A stretch of DNA of 64,000 nt from Cycloclasticus sp. (lineage in GTDB: Bacteria > Pseudomonadota > Gammaproteobacteria > Methylococcales > Cycloclasticaceae), in NCBI GenBank assembly GCA_002700385.1, contig PADC01000002.1:248001-312000 (forward strand), written 5' to 3'. Positions 44,368 through 53,544 of the stretch are shown piece after piece; position 1 is the first letter of the stretch; the number at the start of each line of letters is the position of its first letter. The notes beneath the pieces were generated by a model. That model was not told the origin of the DNA, did no database searches, and worked only from the letters and a program-made list of their open reading frames with translations. The position numbers and the translations under genes are program-made.

Positions 44368-45777
44368 TTATAAGCTGTAGTACATGTCGAATTCAACAGG
44401 GTGGGTCGTCATACGCAAGCGAGTCACTTCCGCCATTTTAAGCTTGAGATAACCATCAATCATGCCATCAGTAAACACACCGCCTTCTGTTAAGAAAGCA
44501 CGGTCTTTATCCAGCGCTTTAAGTGCCTCTTCAAATGAAGTCGCTACTTGAGGAATGGCTGCTTCCTCTTCAGCTGGAAGATCATAAAGATCTTTATCCA
44601 TCGCCTCACCAGGGTGAATTTTATTCTTAATGCCATCTATACCCGCCATTAACATCGCTGAGAAGCATAGGTATGGGTTCGCTGTTGAATCAGCAAAGCG
44701 CACTTCAATGCGGCGTGCCTTAGGGTTCGAAACAAAAGGAATACGAATGGATGCCGAACGGTTACGAGCCGAATAAGCGAGCATAACAGGCGCTTCAAAA
44801 CCCGGCACTAAACGTTTATAACTGTTTGTTGAGGCATTCGCAAACGCATTAATGGCTTTAGCATGCTTGATGATGCCACCAATATAGAACAAGGCTGTTT
44901 CAGAAAGACCACCGTATTGATCACCAGAAAATAAAGCCTTACCATCTTTAAAAATCGATTGGTGTACGTGCATGCCATTACCGTTGTCACCAACGATTGG
45001 CTTTGGCATAAAAGTCGCTGTTTTGCCGTAGGCATGGGCAACATTTTGAACAACATATTTAAGTTCTAACACTTCATCGGCTTTTTTCACCAAGGTGTTG
45101 AATACCGTGCCAATTTCACATTGACCTGCTGTGGCAACCTCATGGTGATGCACTTCTGTTTTTTGGCCCATTTCTTCTAGAGTTAAACACATAGCCGCGC
45201 GCATATCATGAAGAGAATCAACCGGAGGAACCGGGAAATAACCGCCTTTTACACCGGGACGATGGCCCATGTTACCACTTTCATAATCCTTCTCAGAGTT
45301 CCAGCCCGCTTCTTCAGAATCAATTTTATAGAAAGACCCTGACATATCGGCGTTCCAACGCACGTCATCAAATACGAAAAACTCATTCTCTGGGCCAAAA
45401 TAAGCCGCGTCGCCAATACCTGTTGACTGTAAGTATTCTTCTGCTCTTTTAGCGATTGAGCGCGGATCTCTCTCATAACCCGACATGTCGCTTGGTTCTA
45501 CAATATCGCAACGAATTATCAGTGTAACGTCATCAAAAAATGGATCTAATACGGCTGTGGACGGATCTGGCATTAAAATCATGTCTGATTCGTTAATGCC
45601 TTTCCAGCCTGCGATGGATGATCCATCAAACATTTTACCGTCTTCAAACACACCCTCATCGACTGTGTGAGATGGAACCGTTACGTGTTGTTCTTTACCA
45701 ATGGTATCAACGAAACGGAAATCAACAAAAGCAACTTCTTTTTCTTTGATCAGGTCTAATACATCTTGTGCTGACAT
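44368..45777 (-). CDS. glnA: Glutamine synthetase, type I
   Basis: Joins ammonia to glutamate using ATP. The 469-residue subunit forms a dodecamer. It has [34 protein letters not shown], the ATP-site signature [17 protein letters not shown], and the adenylylation Tyr398 in DKDLYDLP, so activity is probably tuned by GlnE. A strong ribosome site (AAGGAG) precedes the ATG. Upstream are a sigma-54 promoter and an NtrC-like site, matching control by the ntrBC genes nearby. Confidence 0.99.
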   Translation of the reverse strand: MSAQDVLDLIKEKEVAFVDFRFVDTIGKEQHVTVPSHTVDEGVFEDGKMFDGSSIAGWKGINESDMILMPDPSTAVLDPFFDDVTLIIRCDIVEPSDMSGYERDPRSIAKRAEEYLQSTGIGDAAYFGPENEFFVFDDVRWNADMSGSFYKIDSEEAGWNSEKDYESGNMGHRPGVKGGYFPVPPVDSLHDMRAAMCLTLEEMGQKTEVHHHEVATAGQCEIGTVFNTLVKKADEVLELKYVVQNVAHAYGKTATFMPKPIVGDNGNGMHVHQSIFKDGKALFSGDQYGGLSETALFYIGGIIKHAKAINAFANASTNSYKRLVPGFEAPVMLAYSARNRSASIRIPFVSNPKARRIEVRFADSTANPYLCFSAMLMAGIDGIKNKIHPGEAMDKDLYDLPAEEEAAIPQVATSFEEALKALDKDRAFLTEGGVFTDGMIDGYLKLKMAEVTRLRMTTHPVEFDMYYSL

Positions 45778-45822
45778 GTTTACTCCTTAGTTTTTAAAAT
45801 TATTACGTCTAAATTAGTTAGC

Positions 45823-45839
45823 GTGCAATATTTTTGCAC
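45823..45839. repeat. Perfect inverted repeat overlapping the glnA -12 element
   Basis: GTGCAA-N5-TTGCAC (17 bp), with 6-bp perfect arms. On the glnA strand its first arm overlaps the -12 box of the sigma-54 promoter. It could be a downstream regulator site or a hairpin at the 5' end of the mRNA. Confidence 0.5.
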
Positions 45840-45850
45840 ATATTATGCCA
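45835..45850 (-). promoter_or_regulatory. Sigma-54 promoter of glnA
   Basis: On the minus strand TGGCATAATATGTGCA fits the consensus TGGCAYRNNNNTTGCW at every fixed position except one (G for T at position 12). The GG and GC doublets are in the required register. It lies about 58 bp before the glnA ATG. Confidence 0.8.
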
Positions 45851-45930
45851 AAATATAACTCTTTGATTTTTAATTATATTTTCCTCGAACTATCAAAATA
45901 AAGCACATAATAGGGCAAATTACTTATCGC

Positions 45931-45947
45931 TGCCCCATTTTAGTGCA
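45931..45947 (-). promoter_or_regulatory. NtrC-binding-like site upstream of glnA
   Basis: On the minus strand TGCACTAAAATGGGGCA contains GCAC-N5-TGGGGC, one mismatch from the NtrC consensus GCAC-N5-TGGTGC. Its centre is about 95 bp upstream of the sigma-54 promoter, a normal enhancer distance. A second, poorer half-site (GTGC in an offset repeat) lies between the two. Confidence 0.65.
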
Positions 45948-45949
45948 AG

Positions 45950-47086
45950 CTACGAAAACACCACCTTGGCCCCGGTTACATTAGGTACGGTCAAAGTTCT
46001 TGCTTTAAACTGTTCAGATAACGCCTGTGCTTGCTGAACGCTTTCAACGCTATCTAACGGTAACTCTATTTCAACTTCCACTTTACCGTCAAGGTAATGA
46101 AGATTAATATTTGATACTTCGTGCTTTTGAATCAGCTCTCCCCACACATCATCAAACTGCGACATTAAGCGATCTCTTAAGGGTAGATTCACACTGGGTG
46201 AATACTTTTCATCATCCTCTGGATCAATGTGAACCATGACCTCACCAATATTCTCTATCCCTTTAATCAATGACAAACGAACCGTCTCACTGATTAAGTG
46301 GCCCTCTGAAACACTGATTTTTGGATCAACAAGAATATGAACGTCTACTAAAGCCGTGGCACCCATTTTTCGAGTACGTAAAAAATGCAGTTCCCTCGTG
46401 CCATTAACTTCCAAAATGATGCGCTTTATATTCTCTACAACATCAGCATCTAGCGCTGTATCAACCAACTCTTTACTTGAGCTCAACACTAAATTAACGC
46501 CTATTTTCATCACCATCAGGCCCACGATAATCGCCGCGATAGAATCAAAATATTGGTACCCGGCCATTTCAAGACCCACACCAAATAAAACAACTAACGA
46601 AGAAATTGCATCGCTTCTGTGGTGCCAGGCATTAGCTCTCAGCAAATCGGACGCTGTTTTCTTTGCTGTCACCATCGTTAAGTGGAACAACACTTCTTTA
46701 GACAATACCGATACCACCGCTACCGAAATAACCAACCAGCCATGTGACAAGGTCTCGTCATTAAAAAAACGAGAAATGGCATCCCAAATAATGGCGCCAG
46801 CAACGGCCATTAATAATGTGCCAAGAATAACCGTCGCCAGCGTTTCAAAACGTGCATGCCCATAAGGGTGCTGTTCATCCGCTTCGTGCCCGGCATGATG
46901 CGACGCGTAATACACTAGACCGTCTGACAATAAATCAGATAACGAATGAAGCCCGTCAGCAATCAGTGCATGTGACTGGCCCAGCCAACCGAAACCAATT
47001 TTTAGCACTGACAAAATAAGATTAACCACTCCACCAATGACGGTGATTTTCTTTTTGGCCGTTGTTTCACTCATGGTTGTCAACAT
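45950..47086 (-). CDS. Cation diffusion facilitator family metal transporter (FieF-like)
   Basis: An inner-membrane metal/proton antiporter of about 378 residues with six hydrophobic helices. The metal-site motifs are ALIADGLHSLSDLLSD (helix II) and ANAWHHRSDAISS (helix V), followed by a cytoplasmic domain with a VHILVDPKISVSEGH-type strand pair. Zn, Fe or Mn export is usual for the family. The ATG at 47086 has AGGTGG 8 bp upstream; a GTG at 47098 is the outer limit. It follows tusA, overlapping or within 5 bp, so it is part of that operon. It ends just before the glnA enhancer site. Confidence 0.9.
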   Translation of the reverse strand: MLTTMSETTAKKKITVIGGVVNLILSVLKIGFGWLGQSHALIADGLHSLSDLLSDGLVYYASHHAGHEADEQHPYGHARFETLATVILGTLLMAVAGAIIWDAISRFFNDETLSHGWLVISVAVVSVLSKEVLFHLTMVTAKKTASDLLRANAWHHRSDAISSLVVLFGVGLEMAGYQYFDSIAAIIVGLMVMKIGVNLVLSSSKELVDTALDADVVENIKRIILEVNGTRELHFLRTRKMGATALVDVHILVDPKISVSEGHLISETVRLSLIKGIENIGEVMVHIDPEDDEKYSPSVNLPLRDRLMSQFDDVWGELIQKHEVSNINLHYLDGKVEVEIELPLDSVESVQQAQALSEQFKARTLTVPNVTGAKVVFS

Positions 47087-47090
47087 AATT

Positions 47091-47312
47091 TTAACCACCT
47101 ACTTCGATAATCAGACTGTATTCGTGATCGATTTCTTCAGCTGTTAGTACGGTATGGCCATTAATCCTACACCATGCTGGGATATCTTGCATAACGCCTG
47201 GGTCTGTACATGTGACTCGCAAATGCTCGCCAGGCGCCATCGTTTTAATCCTATCTTGTGTCTTAATAACCGGCATGGGGCACATCAAGCGGCGTACATC
47301 TAGCTCAATCAT
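47091..47312 (-). CDS. tusA: TusA-like sulfur carrier protein
   Basis: A 73-residue SirA/TusA fold protein. The active Cys is in the CPxP motif RRLMCPMPVIKTQDRI (about residue 12), followed by MAPGEHLRVTCTDPGVMQDIPAWC. It carries persulfide sulfur from a desulfurase to acceptors such as tRNA-thiolation enzymes. I chose the ATG at 47312, which overlaps the upstream gene's TGA (ATGA), rather than the GTG at 47321. Coupling to the PP-loop gene upstream suggests that gene encodes its partner. Confidence 0.93.
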   Translation of the reverse strand: MIELDVRRLMCPMPVIKTQDRIKTMAPGEHLRVTCTDPGVMQDIPAWCRINGHTVLTAEEIDHEYSLIIEVGG

Positions 47313-48349
47313 ACTCGCCACGATGGTTCTATTTCATCCGGCTTTAATGGAGTTACTGTATAACTCTGGCTAACACCCTTTTCCGTTACCTCAACATCCA
47401 CTGCTTCAGCATCTCGGCCTTGGCTAAAGCGCGCAACAATTTGCGAGGCCAATTTAAGATCCTCGTCACTCGCCTTGCCATCCAATAAGGTCAAAGGCCC
47501 TTTATGGCTCATTGTTCTTAGGGTAATAAATTGTTTTTTATAACCCTGTAAGAAATTATTTTCCCCTTCCTCACGCGCAATAATCAGTTTGAAATGAGGC
47601 TTAGGACGAATATGTCGTCCCACTTTCAACAACATGATATCGTCTATCTCATAATCTCGCTTACCACGTGAAGCCCATAAATCTGTCAACTTAACTGAAT
47701 AGGCTTTATCGGTTAGAAAACAGCATCCGCCAGCCGGCTGCGCATAGTCATCAAAACCGAACTTTTGCGCTAACGCCATTTGAGGTTTACGTGTCCGACC
47801 ACTAAAGTCATACAACTCATCACGATTCACCCAACCTTCTCGCTCTGGTAAGGTCTCGGGTAGATTTTGTGCACACAAAGGCCTGAGTAAGCGATCATCT
47901 GCTCCTGACTCTTCGGATATAACCGGCATCGTCTCTCTACGCTGTGACATCGGCCGTTGACCAATCACTTCACCGGTAATAATAAAATCAAAGCCGTTCT
48001 CTTCTGCCCACTCTTTTGCTTTCCCCACCATAAAGATTTTGCAATCTAAACAAGGGTTCATATTTGCGCCGTAGCCGTGTTTTGGGTTGATCAACACATC
48101 TTTATATTCTTCAATAATATCAATGATATGAAGTTTAATGCCGAGCTTTTCAGCGCTCCAAAGTGCATTATTTCTCTTCGGTTTCGCCTTATCTTTTTTT
48201 CGAATCGCATGGGTATGCCCTTCTACACAAAAGCCCGTATAAAAATTGATGCCTTCGACATGAACGCCTTGCTCCAGCATAACCTTTGCCGCCAACAGCG
48301 AATCGAGCCCACCAGAAATAAGCGCAACCGCTTTACGTTGTGTTGCCAT
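47309..48349 (-). CDS. PP-loop ATPase with C-terminal NFACT-R-like domain, probable tRNA thiolation enzyme
   Basis: A 346-residue protein. The N-terminal PP-loop pyrophosphatase motif is SGGLDSLLAAKVML (about residues 12-25), followed by NPCLDCKIFMVGKAKEWAEENG and GEVIGQRPMSQRR, resembling ThiI/MnmA adenylating enzymes. A cysteine pair (AGGCCFLTD) lies in the middle. The C-terminal region, with RHIRPKPHFKLIIAREEGEN, resembles the NFACT-R RNA-binding domain found fused to ThiI-like proteins. The ATG at 48349 has GAGAAAG upstream. tusA overlaps its stop by 4 bp. The modified base is not known; 4-thiouridine or 2-thiouridine in tRNA is inferred. Confidence 0.8.
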   Translation of the reverse strand: MATQRKAVALISGGLDSLLAAKVMLEQGVHVEGINFYTGFCVEGHTHAIRKKDKAKPKRNNALWSAEKLGIKLHIIDIIEEYKDVLINPKHGYGANMNPCLDCKIFMVGKAKEWAEENGFDFIITGEVIGQRPMSQRRETMPVISEESGADDRLLRPLCAQNLPETLPEREGWVNRDELYDFSGRTRKPQMALAQKFGFDDYAQPAGGCCFLTDKAYSVKLTDLWASRGKRDYEIDDIMLLKVGRHIRPKPHFKLIIAREEGENNFLQGYKKQFITLRTMSHKGPLTLLDGKASDEDLKLASQIVARFSQGRDAEAVDVEVTEKGVSQSYTVTPLKPDEIEPSWRV

Positions 48350-48529
48350 AACTTTCTCTACATTTAATCTAAAGCGCATTATACCGGATTGGTTTTCTTA
48401 TGTTGATGCCCTAACAAGCGAGTTAAGCGATAAAACACATTAAATAGCCTTAGCATTTGGCTTCGCCTTAATGATAAGTAAGGCCTTATTAGATATACTG
48501 GTCGTTTTTTAAATAACCGTTTATTTACC

Positions 48530-49450
48530 GTGTCAAAATCAAAACAAGACCTCATGACGTTCCAAGGCCTTATTCTTGCTTTGCAGGAGTATTGGGCTGC
48601 CCAGGGGTGCGTTATTCTTCAGCCCCTAGACCTTGAAGTCGGCGCGGGCACTTTCCACCCGGCTACTTTTTTACGCGCGATTGGCCCAGAACCCTGGTCT
48701 ACGGCTTATGTGCAACCTTCGCGCCGCCCGACCGATGGTCGCTTTGGCGAAAACCCAAATCGCTTGCAACATTACTATCAATTTCAGGTATTAATTAAAC
48801 CATCTCCCGATGATATACAGGATTTATACCTTGGCTCTCTAACCCACCTTGGGCTAGATATGCTGGAGCATGATATTCGCTTTGTTGAAGACAACTGGGA
48901 ATCTCCAACCCTAGGCGCCTGGGGGCTTGGCTGGGAAGTTTGGCTAAACGGTATGGAAGTCACCCAATTTACCTATTTTCAACAAGTCGGCGGCTTGGAT
49001 TGTCGCCCCGTTAGTGGTGAAATCACCTATGGGCTTGAGCGCATTGCCATGTACATCCAAGGTGTTGAAAGTGTCTACGACCTTGCTTGGACAAGCAATG
49101 AAAAGGGTGTTGTAACTTATGGCGATGTTTTTCACCAAAATGAAGTGGAAATGTCAGCCTACAATTTCGACCTTGCAGACACCGACGTTATGTTTAAACA
49201 GTTTGATGCGTGTGAAACTGCCTGCAATCTATTAATCGAAAAAGGCTTAGCTTTGCCGGCCTACGAACAGGTATTGAAAGCATCTCATACCTTTAACTTG
49301 CTCGACGCACGCCATGCCATTTCGGTCACAGAAAGGCAGCGATTTATTTTACGCGTTCGAACCTTATCAAAACGGGTTGCTGAAACGTATTTTGCCTCAC
49401 GTGAAGCCCTTGGCTTCCCCATGTTAAAAACTGAGGGGGCTTCATCATGA
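48530..49450 (+). CDS. glyQ: Glycyl-tRNA synthetase alpha subunit
   Basis: Class II synthetase subunit of 306 residues holding the active site; it works as an alpha2beta2 enzyme with GlyS. Marks: [21 protein letters not shown]-type motif region [38 protein letters not shown] and [20 protein letters not shown]. The start is the GTG at 48530, which gives the family N-terminus; an ATG at 48554 would remove part of it. Its stop overlaps the glyS ATG by 4 bp. Confidence 0.98.
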   Translation: MSKSKQDLMTFQGLILALQEYWAAQGCVILQPLDLEVGAGTFHPATFLRAIGPEPWSTAYVQPSRRPTDGRFGENPNRLQHYYQFQVLIKPSPDDIQDLYLGSLTHLGLDMLEHDIRFVEDNWESPTLGAWGLGWEVWLNGMEVTQFTYFQQVGGLDCRPVSGEITYGLERIAMYIQGVESVYDLAWTSNEKGVVTYGDVFHQNEVEMSAYNFDLADTDVMFKQFDACETACNLLIEKGLALPAYEQVLKASHTFNLLDARHAISVTERQRFILRVRTLSKRVAETYFASREALGFPMLKTEGASS

Positions 49451-51510
49451 CAACTAAAGACCTCTTATTTGAACTAGGCTGTGAAGAACTGCCACCCACA
49501 ACACTTACAACCTTACGGGATCACCTGTTGTCTGCTCTTTGTGCTGGATTAGAAGAAGCCAGTCTTAGCTATACAAAAACACATGGCTACGCCACACCCA
49601 GGCGTTTAGCTATCTGGGTTGAAGGGCTTCAAACAGCACAAGCAGATAAGCTCGTCGAAAAACGTGGTCCAGCGCTTGCGGCGGCTTACGATAAAGAAGG
49701 CAAGCCAAGCAAAGCCGCTTTAGGTTTTGCACGAGGCTGTGGTGCAGACTTTAACGACCTTGAAACACTAAAAACAGATAAAGGCGAATGGTTGTCTTAT
49801 AAAAAACTGGAAAAAGGCCAACCGGCAGAAGCCCTTATTCCAGCTATTATTGAAAATGCCCTTGCTCGCTTACCGATCGCTAAACGCATGCGCTGGGGTC
49901 GCTCCGATGACGCCTTCGTTAGGCCTGTTCACTCCATTGTCCTGCTATTAGGCAACGATATTATCAACAGCGAATTTTACGGTATTAAGGCCTCCAACCT
50001 TTCTTTTGGCCACCGTTTTCATGCCCCTGAAGCTATTGAAATCAACGATGCCAGCAGCTACTCGGATCAACTCGCTTCTGCCTACGTTATTGCAGATTTT
50101 GAAGCACGTAGAAACCTTATTGAACAACAGGCGCATCAAGCCGCTGAAGCGGTTAATGGCAAAGCCCATATTGATTCACACTTATTAGATGAAATTACCG
50201 CCTTGGTGGAACACCCTGTTGCTGTAACCGGCTGTTTCGATAAGCACTTTTTGGCCTTGCCTAAAGAAGTGCTTATTACCACCATGCAAATCAACCAAAA
50301 GTATTTTCCGGTTCTTGATGCAACCGGTGGTTTGCTCCCTTATTTTATTACCATCAGTAATATTGATAGCAGCAACCCACAATCGGTCCGTCATGGCAAC
50401 GAACGTGTTATCAGCCCCAGACTATCGGATGCTGAATTTTTCTGGCAACAGGACATGAAAAGCACCTTAGCCGACCGCATACCTCTGCTTGATCATGTTG
50501 TTTTCCAGCATAAACTGGGCTCTATCGGCGACAAAACGCATCGCGTAGAAAAATTATCAACCGCTCTGGCCTCTCAATTAGGGTTCAATACAGTTTATGC
50601 TTCTCGCGCTGCCTTGCTCAGCAAGACCGATCTTGTTACCGACATGGTCGGAGAATTTGCCAGCTTACAGGGCACTATCGGTCGTTATTATGCGATCGAA
50701 AACGGCGAGCCTGAAGACGTTGCTGAAGCCTTGCAAGAGCAATATTTGCCCAAACAATCCGGCGGAATAATACCTGCAAGCAAAACAGGTCAAATACTCG
50801 CCTTAGCCGACAAGCTAGACACCTTGGTCGGTATCTTCAGTATTAACTTACTGCCCAGTGGAGACAAAGACCCCTTCGCCTTACGACGCGCTTGTTTAGG
50901 TATTTTAAGAATCATTATTGAGGGCGGTTTACAGCTGGATCTAAAAGAGCTTATTTCAATATCTTCTAAGCAGTTTACCCACACATTCGACGAAGATAGC
51001 GTAAAAGAACTGGTTTTAAATTTTATTCTCGACCGTCTAAAAGGGTACTGCTTGTCCCAAGGCTATTCTGCAGAGTCTTTCGCTGCCGTTGCTTCTGTTA
51101 ACTGCACACAACCTGTGGATTTTATGCAGAGATTACAAGCAGTTAAAGCATTTTCTTCCCTGGAAGAAGCGGCCAGCTTAGGTGAAGCTAATAAACGCAT
51201 TCAAAACTTATTAAAAAAAGCGCCTCGGGACGTGAACAAACTGTTTGAACCATCTGCTTTAGAAAATGAGCATGAAATAACACTGAACCAGACATTACAA
51301 TCCATAGAACAACAAATTCAACCGCTTATTGATCAGCACCAATATATTGATGCCCTGAAAATATTATCGACCCTTAAAGAACCCATCGACGCCTTCTTTG
51401 AGCATGTTTTTATTATGAGCGATGATGAAAAACTAAAAAATACACGCTTGGCTTTGTTGAATAAAATCCATGCTAACTTTATAAAAATAGCTGATATTTC
51501 AATGATATAG
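49447..51510 (+). CDS. glyS: Glycyl-tRNA synthetase beta subunit
   Basis: A 687-residue subunit. It starts [18 protein letters not shown] and has [24 protein letters not shown], the HD-like region [24 protein letters not shown], and [14 protein letters not shown]-like [20 protein letters not shown]. The C-terminal anticodon-binding-like domain ends near residue 680. It binds tRNA and is needed for GlyQ activity. It is followed 4 bp later by gmhB. Confidence 0.98.
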   Translation: MTTKDLLFELGCEELPPTTLTTLRDHLLSALCAGLEEASLSYTKTHGYATPRRLAIWVEGLQTAQADKLVEKRGPALAAAYDKEGKPSKAALGFARGCGADFNDLETLKTDKGEWLSYKKLEKGQPAEALIPAIIENALARLPIAKRMRWGRSDDAFVRPVHSIVLLLGNDIINSEFYGIKASNLSFGHRFHAPEAIEINDASSYSDQLASAYVIADFEARRNLIEQQAHQAAEAVNGKAHIDSHLLDEITALVEHPVAVTGCFDKHFLALPKEVLITTMQINQKYFPVLDATGGLLPYFITISNIDSSNPQSVRHGNERVISPRLSDAEFFWQQDMKSTLADRIPLLDHVVFQHKLGSIGDKTHRVEKLSTALASQLGFNTVYASRAALLSKTDLVTDMVGEFASLQGTIGRYYAIENGEPEDVAEALQEQYLPKQSGGIIPASKTGQILALADKLDTLVGIFSINLLPSGDKDPFALRRACLGILRIIIEGGLQLDLKELISISSKQFTHTFDEDSVKELVLNFILDRLKGYCLSQGYSAESFAAVASVNCTQPVDFMQRLQAVKAFSSLEEAASLGEANKRIQNLLKKAPRDVNKLFEPSALENEHEITLNQTLQSIEQQIQPLIDQHQYIDALKILSTLKEPIDAFFEHVFIMSDDEKLKNTRLALLNKIHANFIKIADISMI

Positions 51511-51514
51511 CATT

Positions 51515-52066
51515 ATGGTTTTAGAAAAACCGTTTAAAGCCGATATTATTTTGGATCGTGATGGTGTCATTAATCTCGATAGCGATGCCTATGTGAAAAG
51601 CGTCGATGAATGGATAGCAATAGAAAGCAGCATCGAGGCTATCGCCATGCTACATAAGGCAGGGCATCGTATATTTATTGCCACCAACCAATCGGGTATT
51701 GGCCGCGGGTATTTCTGTACCGCTACACTGGAGGCTATGCACCAAAAAATGCTCCGCCTGATTCAACAAGCCGGTGGAAAAATTACGGGTATCGCTTTTT
51801 GCCCTCACACCCCTCAAGATCAATGTACTTGCCGCAAACCCAACGCTGGCTTATTGAAAGATTTAGCACAGAAATTTGATATTAATTTAAATACCGCTAT
51901 CGTGATAGGGGACAGCCTACGAGACCTTCAAGCGGCCATCGAGGTTGGCTCTAACCCCATACTGGTATTAACAGGTAAAGGAAAAAAAACCCTTCAAAGT
52001 AACCCTGATCTCCCTTATCCAACTTATAACAACCTCTATGACGCAAGCCAAAAAATCCTCGCCTAA
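51515..52066 (+). CDS. gmhB: D-glycero-beta-D-manno-heptose-1,7-bisphosphate 7-phosphatase
   Basis: HAD-superfamily phosphatase of 183 residues in the ADP-heptose pathway for LPS inner core. The nucleophile motif is ILDRDGVINLDSDAYVK (Asp-x-Asp, about residues 11-13), then FIATNQSGIGRG and the zinc loop CPHTPQDQCTCRKPNAG, and VIGDSLRDLQAA. It lies between glyS and plsC, as in Pseudomonas, and its last 29 bp overlap plsC in another frame. Confidence 0.95.
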   Translation: MVLEKPFKADIILDRDGVINLDSDAYVKSVDEWIAIESSIEAIAMLHKAGHRIFIATNQSGIGRGYFCTATLEAMHQKMLRLIQQAGGKITGIAFCPHTPQDQCTCRKPNAGLLKDLAQKFDINLNTAIVIGDSLRDLQAAIEVGSNPILVLTGKGKKTLQSNPDLPYPTYNNLYDASQKILA

Positions 52067-52787
52067 TTTATTCCTTCTGGGGCTACGCTCCATTGTGTTT
52101 TTTATATTCCAAGTGACCACTTTGTTTATATTCGCCCCACTTGTCCTGCTTTCTTTCCCGTTCTCCTATTCCGTTAGGTACGCCATAGCCAGCACGTGGG
52201 CAAAGCTCGTTATTAAAGGGCTTAAAACCATCTGTAAACTCGACTTTAAAGTCACTGGAGCAGAAAACATAAAAGGAAATGGTATTATTTTTTGTAAACA
52301 CCAATCTGCCTGGGAAACCTTTGCCCTGCAAGTTATGTTTCCTCAGCAATGTTGGGTCCTAAAAAAAGAACTGCTGTGGATTCCTTTATTCGGCTGGGCC
52401 TTAGCGCTCACCCAGCCCATTGCAATCAATCGTTCCAAAAAAAGCCAATCTTTTAAACAAATTATTGAACAAGGAACAGACCGGCTGACATCGGGTCGCT
52501 GGGTTGTGATTTTCCCAGAAGGCACCCGCACAGCGCCCGGCGAAAAAAAGAAATACATGATCGGCGGTGCTTTGTTAGCAGAAAAATCCGGTTATCCGGT
52601 TATCCCTGTTGCACATAATGCCGGAGAATTTTGGAAACGAAACGCCTTTATAAAATACCCCGGCACGATCCAGGTTCGCATTGGTGAAATGGTCGACAGC
52701 AAAACGTTATCGGCCAGAGAATTAAACCAAACCATGCAAAACTGGATTGAAGGGCAAATGGACTTAATCTCTAACAAAGCGCCTTAA
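52038..52787 (+). CDS. plsC: 1-acyl-sn-glycerol-3-phosphate acyltransferase
   Basis: Acylates lysophosphatidic acid at the inner membrane. The 249-residue protein has an N-terminal hydrophobic pair (SIVFFIFQVTTLFIFAPLVL), the catalytic motif KHQSAWETF (an HX4E form instead of HX4D), PIAINRSKKSQSFKQ, and FPEGTRTAPGEKKKYMIGG. The Glu in place of Asp after HQSAW is usual for this AGPAT subgroup. It starts inside the end of gmhB. Confidence 0.93.
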   Translation: MTQAKKSSPNLFLLGLRSIVFFIFQVTTLFIFAPLVLLSFPFSYSVRYAIASTWAKLVIKGLKTICKLDFKVTGAENIKGNGIIFCKHQSAWETFALQVMFPQQCWVLKKELLWIPLFGWALALTQPIAINRSKKSQSFKQIIEQGTDRLTSGRWVVIFPEGTRTAPGEKKKYMIGGALLAEKSGYPVIPVAHNAGEFWKRNAFIKYPGTIQVRIGEMVDSKTLSARELNQTMQNWIEGQMDLISNKAP

Positions 52788-52885
52788 ACCCCTGACGCGA
52801 AACCTTTTCAACGGTTTTCAAACGACGCACCACGCGCCGACTATAAAACAACGAAACTGTTTTATTATTGGCAGCCAGAATAAAA

Positions 52886-52914
52886 TTGAATCTATATTTT
52901 GATTATTGTACACT
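52886..52914 (+). promoter_or_regulatory. Sigma-70-like promoter for umuD, implying a leaderless transcript
   Basis: TTGAAT (52886-52891), 17-bp spacer, TACACT (52909-52914). The expected start point is at about 52921, next to the ATG at 52922. No Shine-Dalgarno sequence is visible before the ATG. No LexA box of the form CTG-N10-CAG was found here. Confidence 0.4.
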
Positions 52915-52921
52915 TTTCATT

Positions 52922-53530
52922 ATGAACAATAATCAACAACATAATTCACGAGGCGGAACCCGGAAAGGCGCTGGGCGCAAAAAAGGCTCTTCCGTTTATG
53001 GTGAGTCCACTAAGGCTATTCGAGTTCCTGAAAGCATGGTGCCATCGCTCACTGCGCTTCTCGCGTTCCGCAAACAACAATTTAAAGCTCAGCAAAGCGC
53101 TTCCGAACCAGCCTCATTTATTCACCCTGTTACCGATGCTGAACCTATAAAAATACCGTTGTTTAACTGCCGTGTTGCTGCTGGTTTCCCCTCACCAGCG
53201 GATGATTATGTTGAACAAACGCTCGACTTGAATCAATTACTGATCCAAAAGCCAGCCGCTACTTTTTTCGTACGTGCCGAAGGTGAATCGATGATTGGCG
53301 CAGGTATTCATAACAACGATATTCTGGTCGTTGATCGATCACTCGAAGCAGGCCCTGGAAAAGTTGTCATTTGTGCCTTGAACGGCGAGCTAACCGTCAA
53401 ACGGCTCGCACACCATAACGGCGACTTAATTCTACAAGCCGAAAACCCTGATTACCCAGATATTCCCATACCAGCAGAAAGTGATTTCATGATCTGGGGC
53501 GTTGTCACCAATGTTATTCACGCACTCTAG
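52922..53530 (+). CDS. umuD: UmuD-like self-cleaving SOS peptidase, long form
   Basis: A 202-residue LexA/UmuD-type S24 protein. The cleavage site is Ala87-Gly88 (CRVAAGFP), the nucleophile is Ser123 (GESMIG) and the general base is Lys160 (TVKRL). The spacings Gly-Ser 35 and Ser-Lys 37 equal those of E. coli UmuD. The N-terminal arm is about 60 residues longer than in E. coli UmuD. It carries a basic GGTRKGAGRKKG segment and TKAIRVPESMVPSLTALL. I chose the ATG at 52922; the open frame reaches a TTG at 52868. It lies 14 bp before umuC. Confidence 0.92.
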   Translation: MNNNQQHNSRGGTRKGAGRKKGSSVYGESTKAIRVPESMVPSLTALLAFRKQQFKAQQSASEPASFIHPVTDAEPIKIPLFNCRVAAGFPSPADDYVEQTLDLNQLLIQKPAATFFVRAEGESMIGAGIHNNDILVVDRSLEAGPGKVVICALNGELTVKRLAHHNGDLILQAENPDYPDIPIPAESDFMIWGVVTNVIHAL

Positions 53531-53544
53531 CGTTAATTTCTTAA

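Noticed and set aside
45901-45920. Second full NtrC site between the enhancer and the glnA promoter
   Set aside because: The two half-sites (GCCC and GTGC) are one base out of register; at best a weak site.
49393-49408. parS-like sequence TGCCTCACGTGAAGCC in glyQ
   Set aside because: Four mismatches to the 16-bp consensus, and the codons encode a normal GlyQ segment.
52857-52874. Possible LexA box before umuD (CTG ... CAG)
   Set aside because: The spacer is 12 bases; the gammaproteobacterial box needs CTG-N10-CAG and a palindromic AT core, which is absent.
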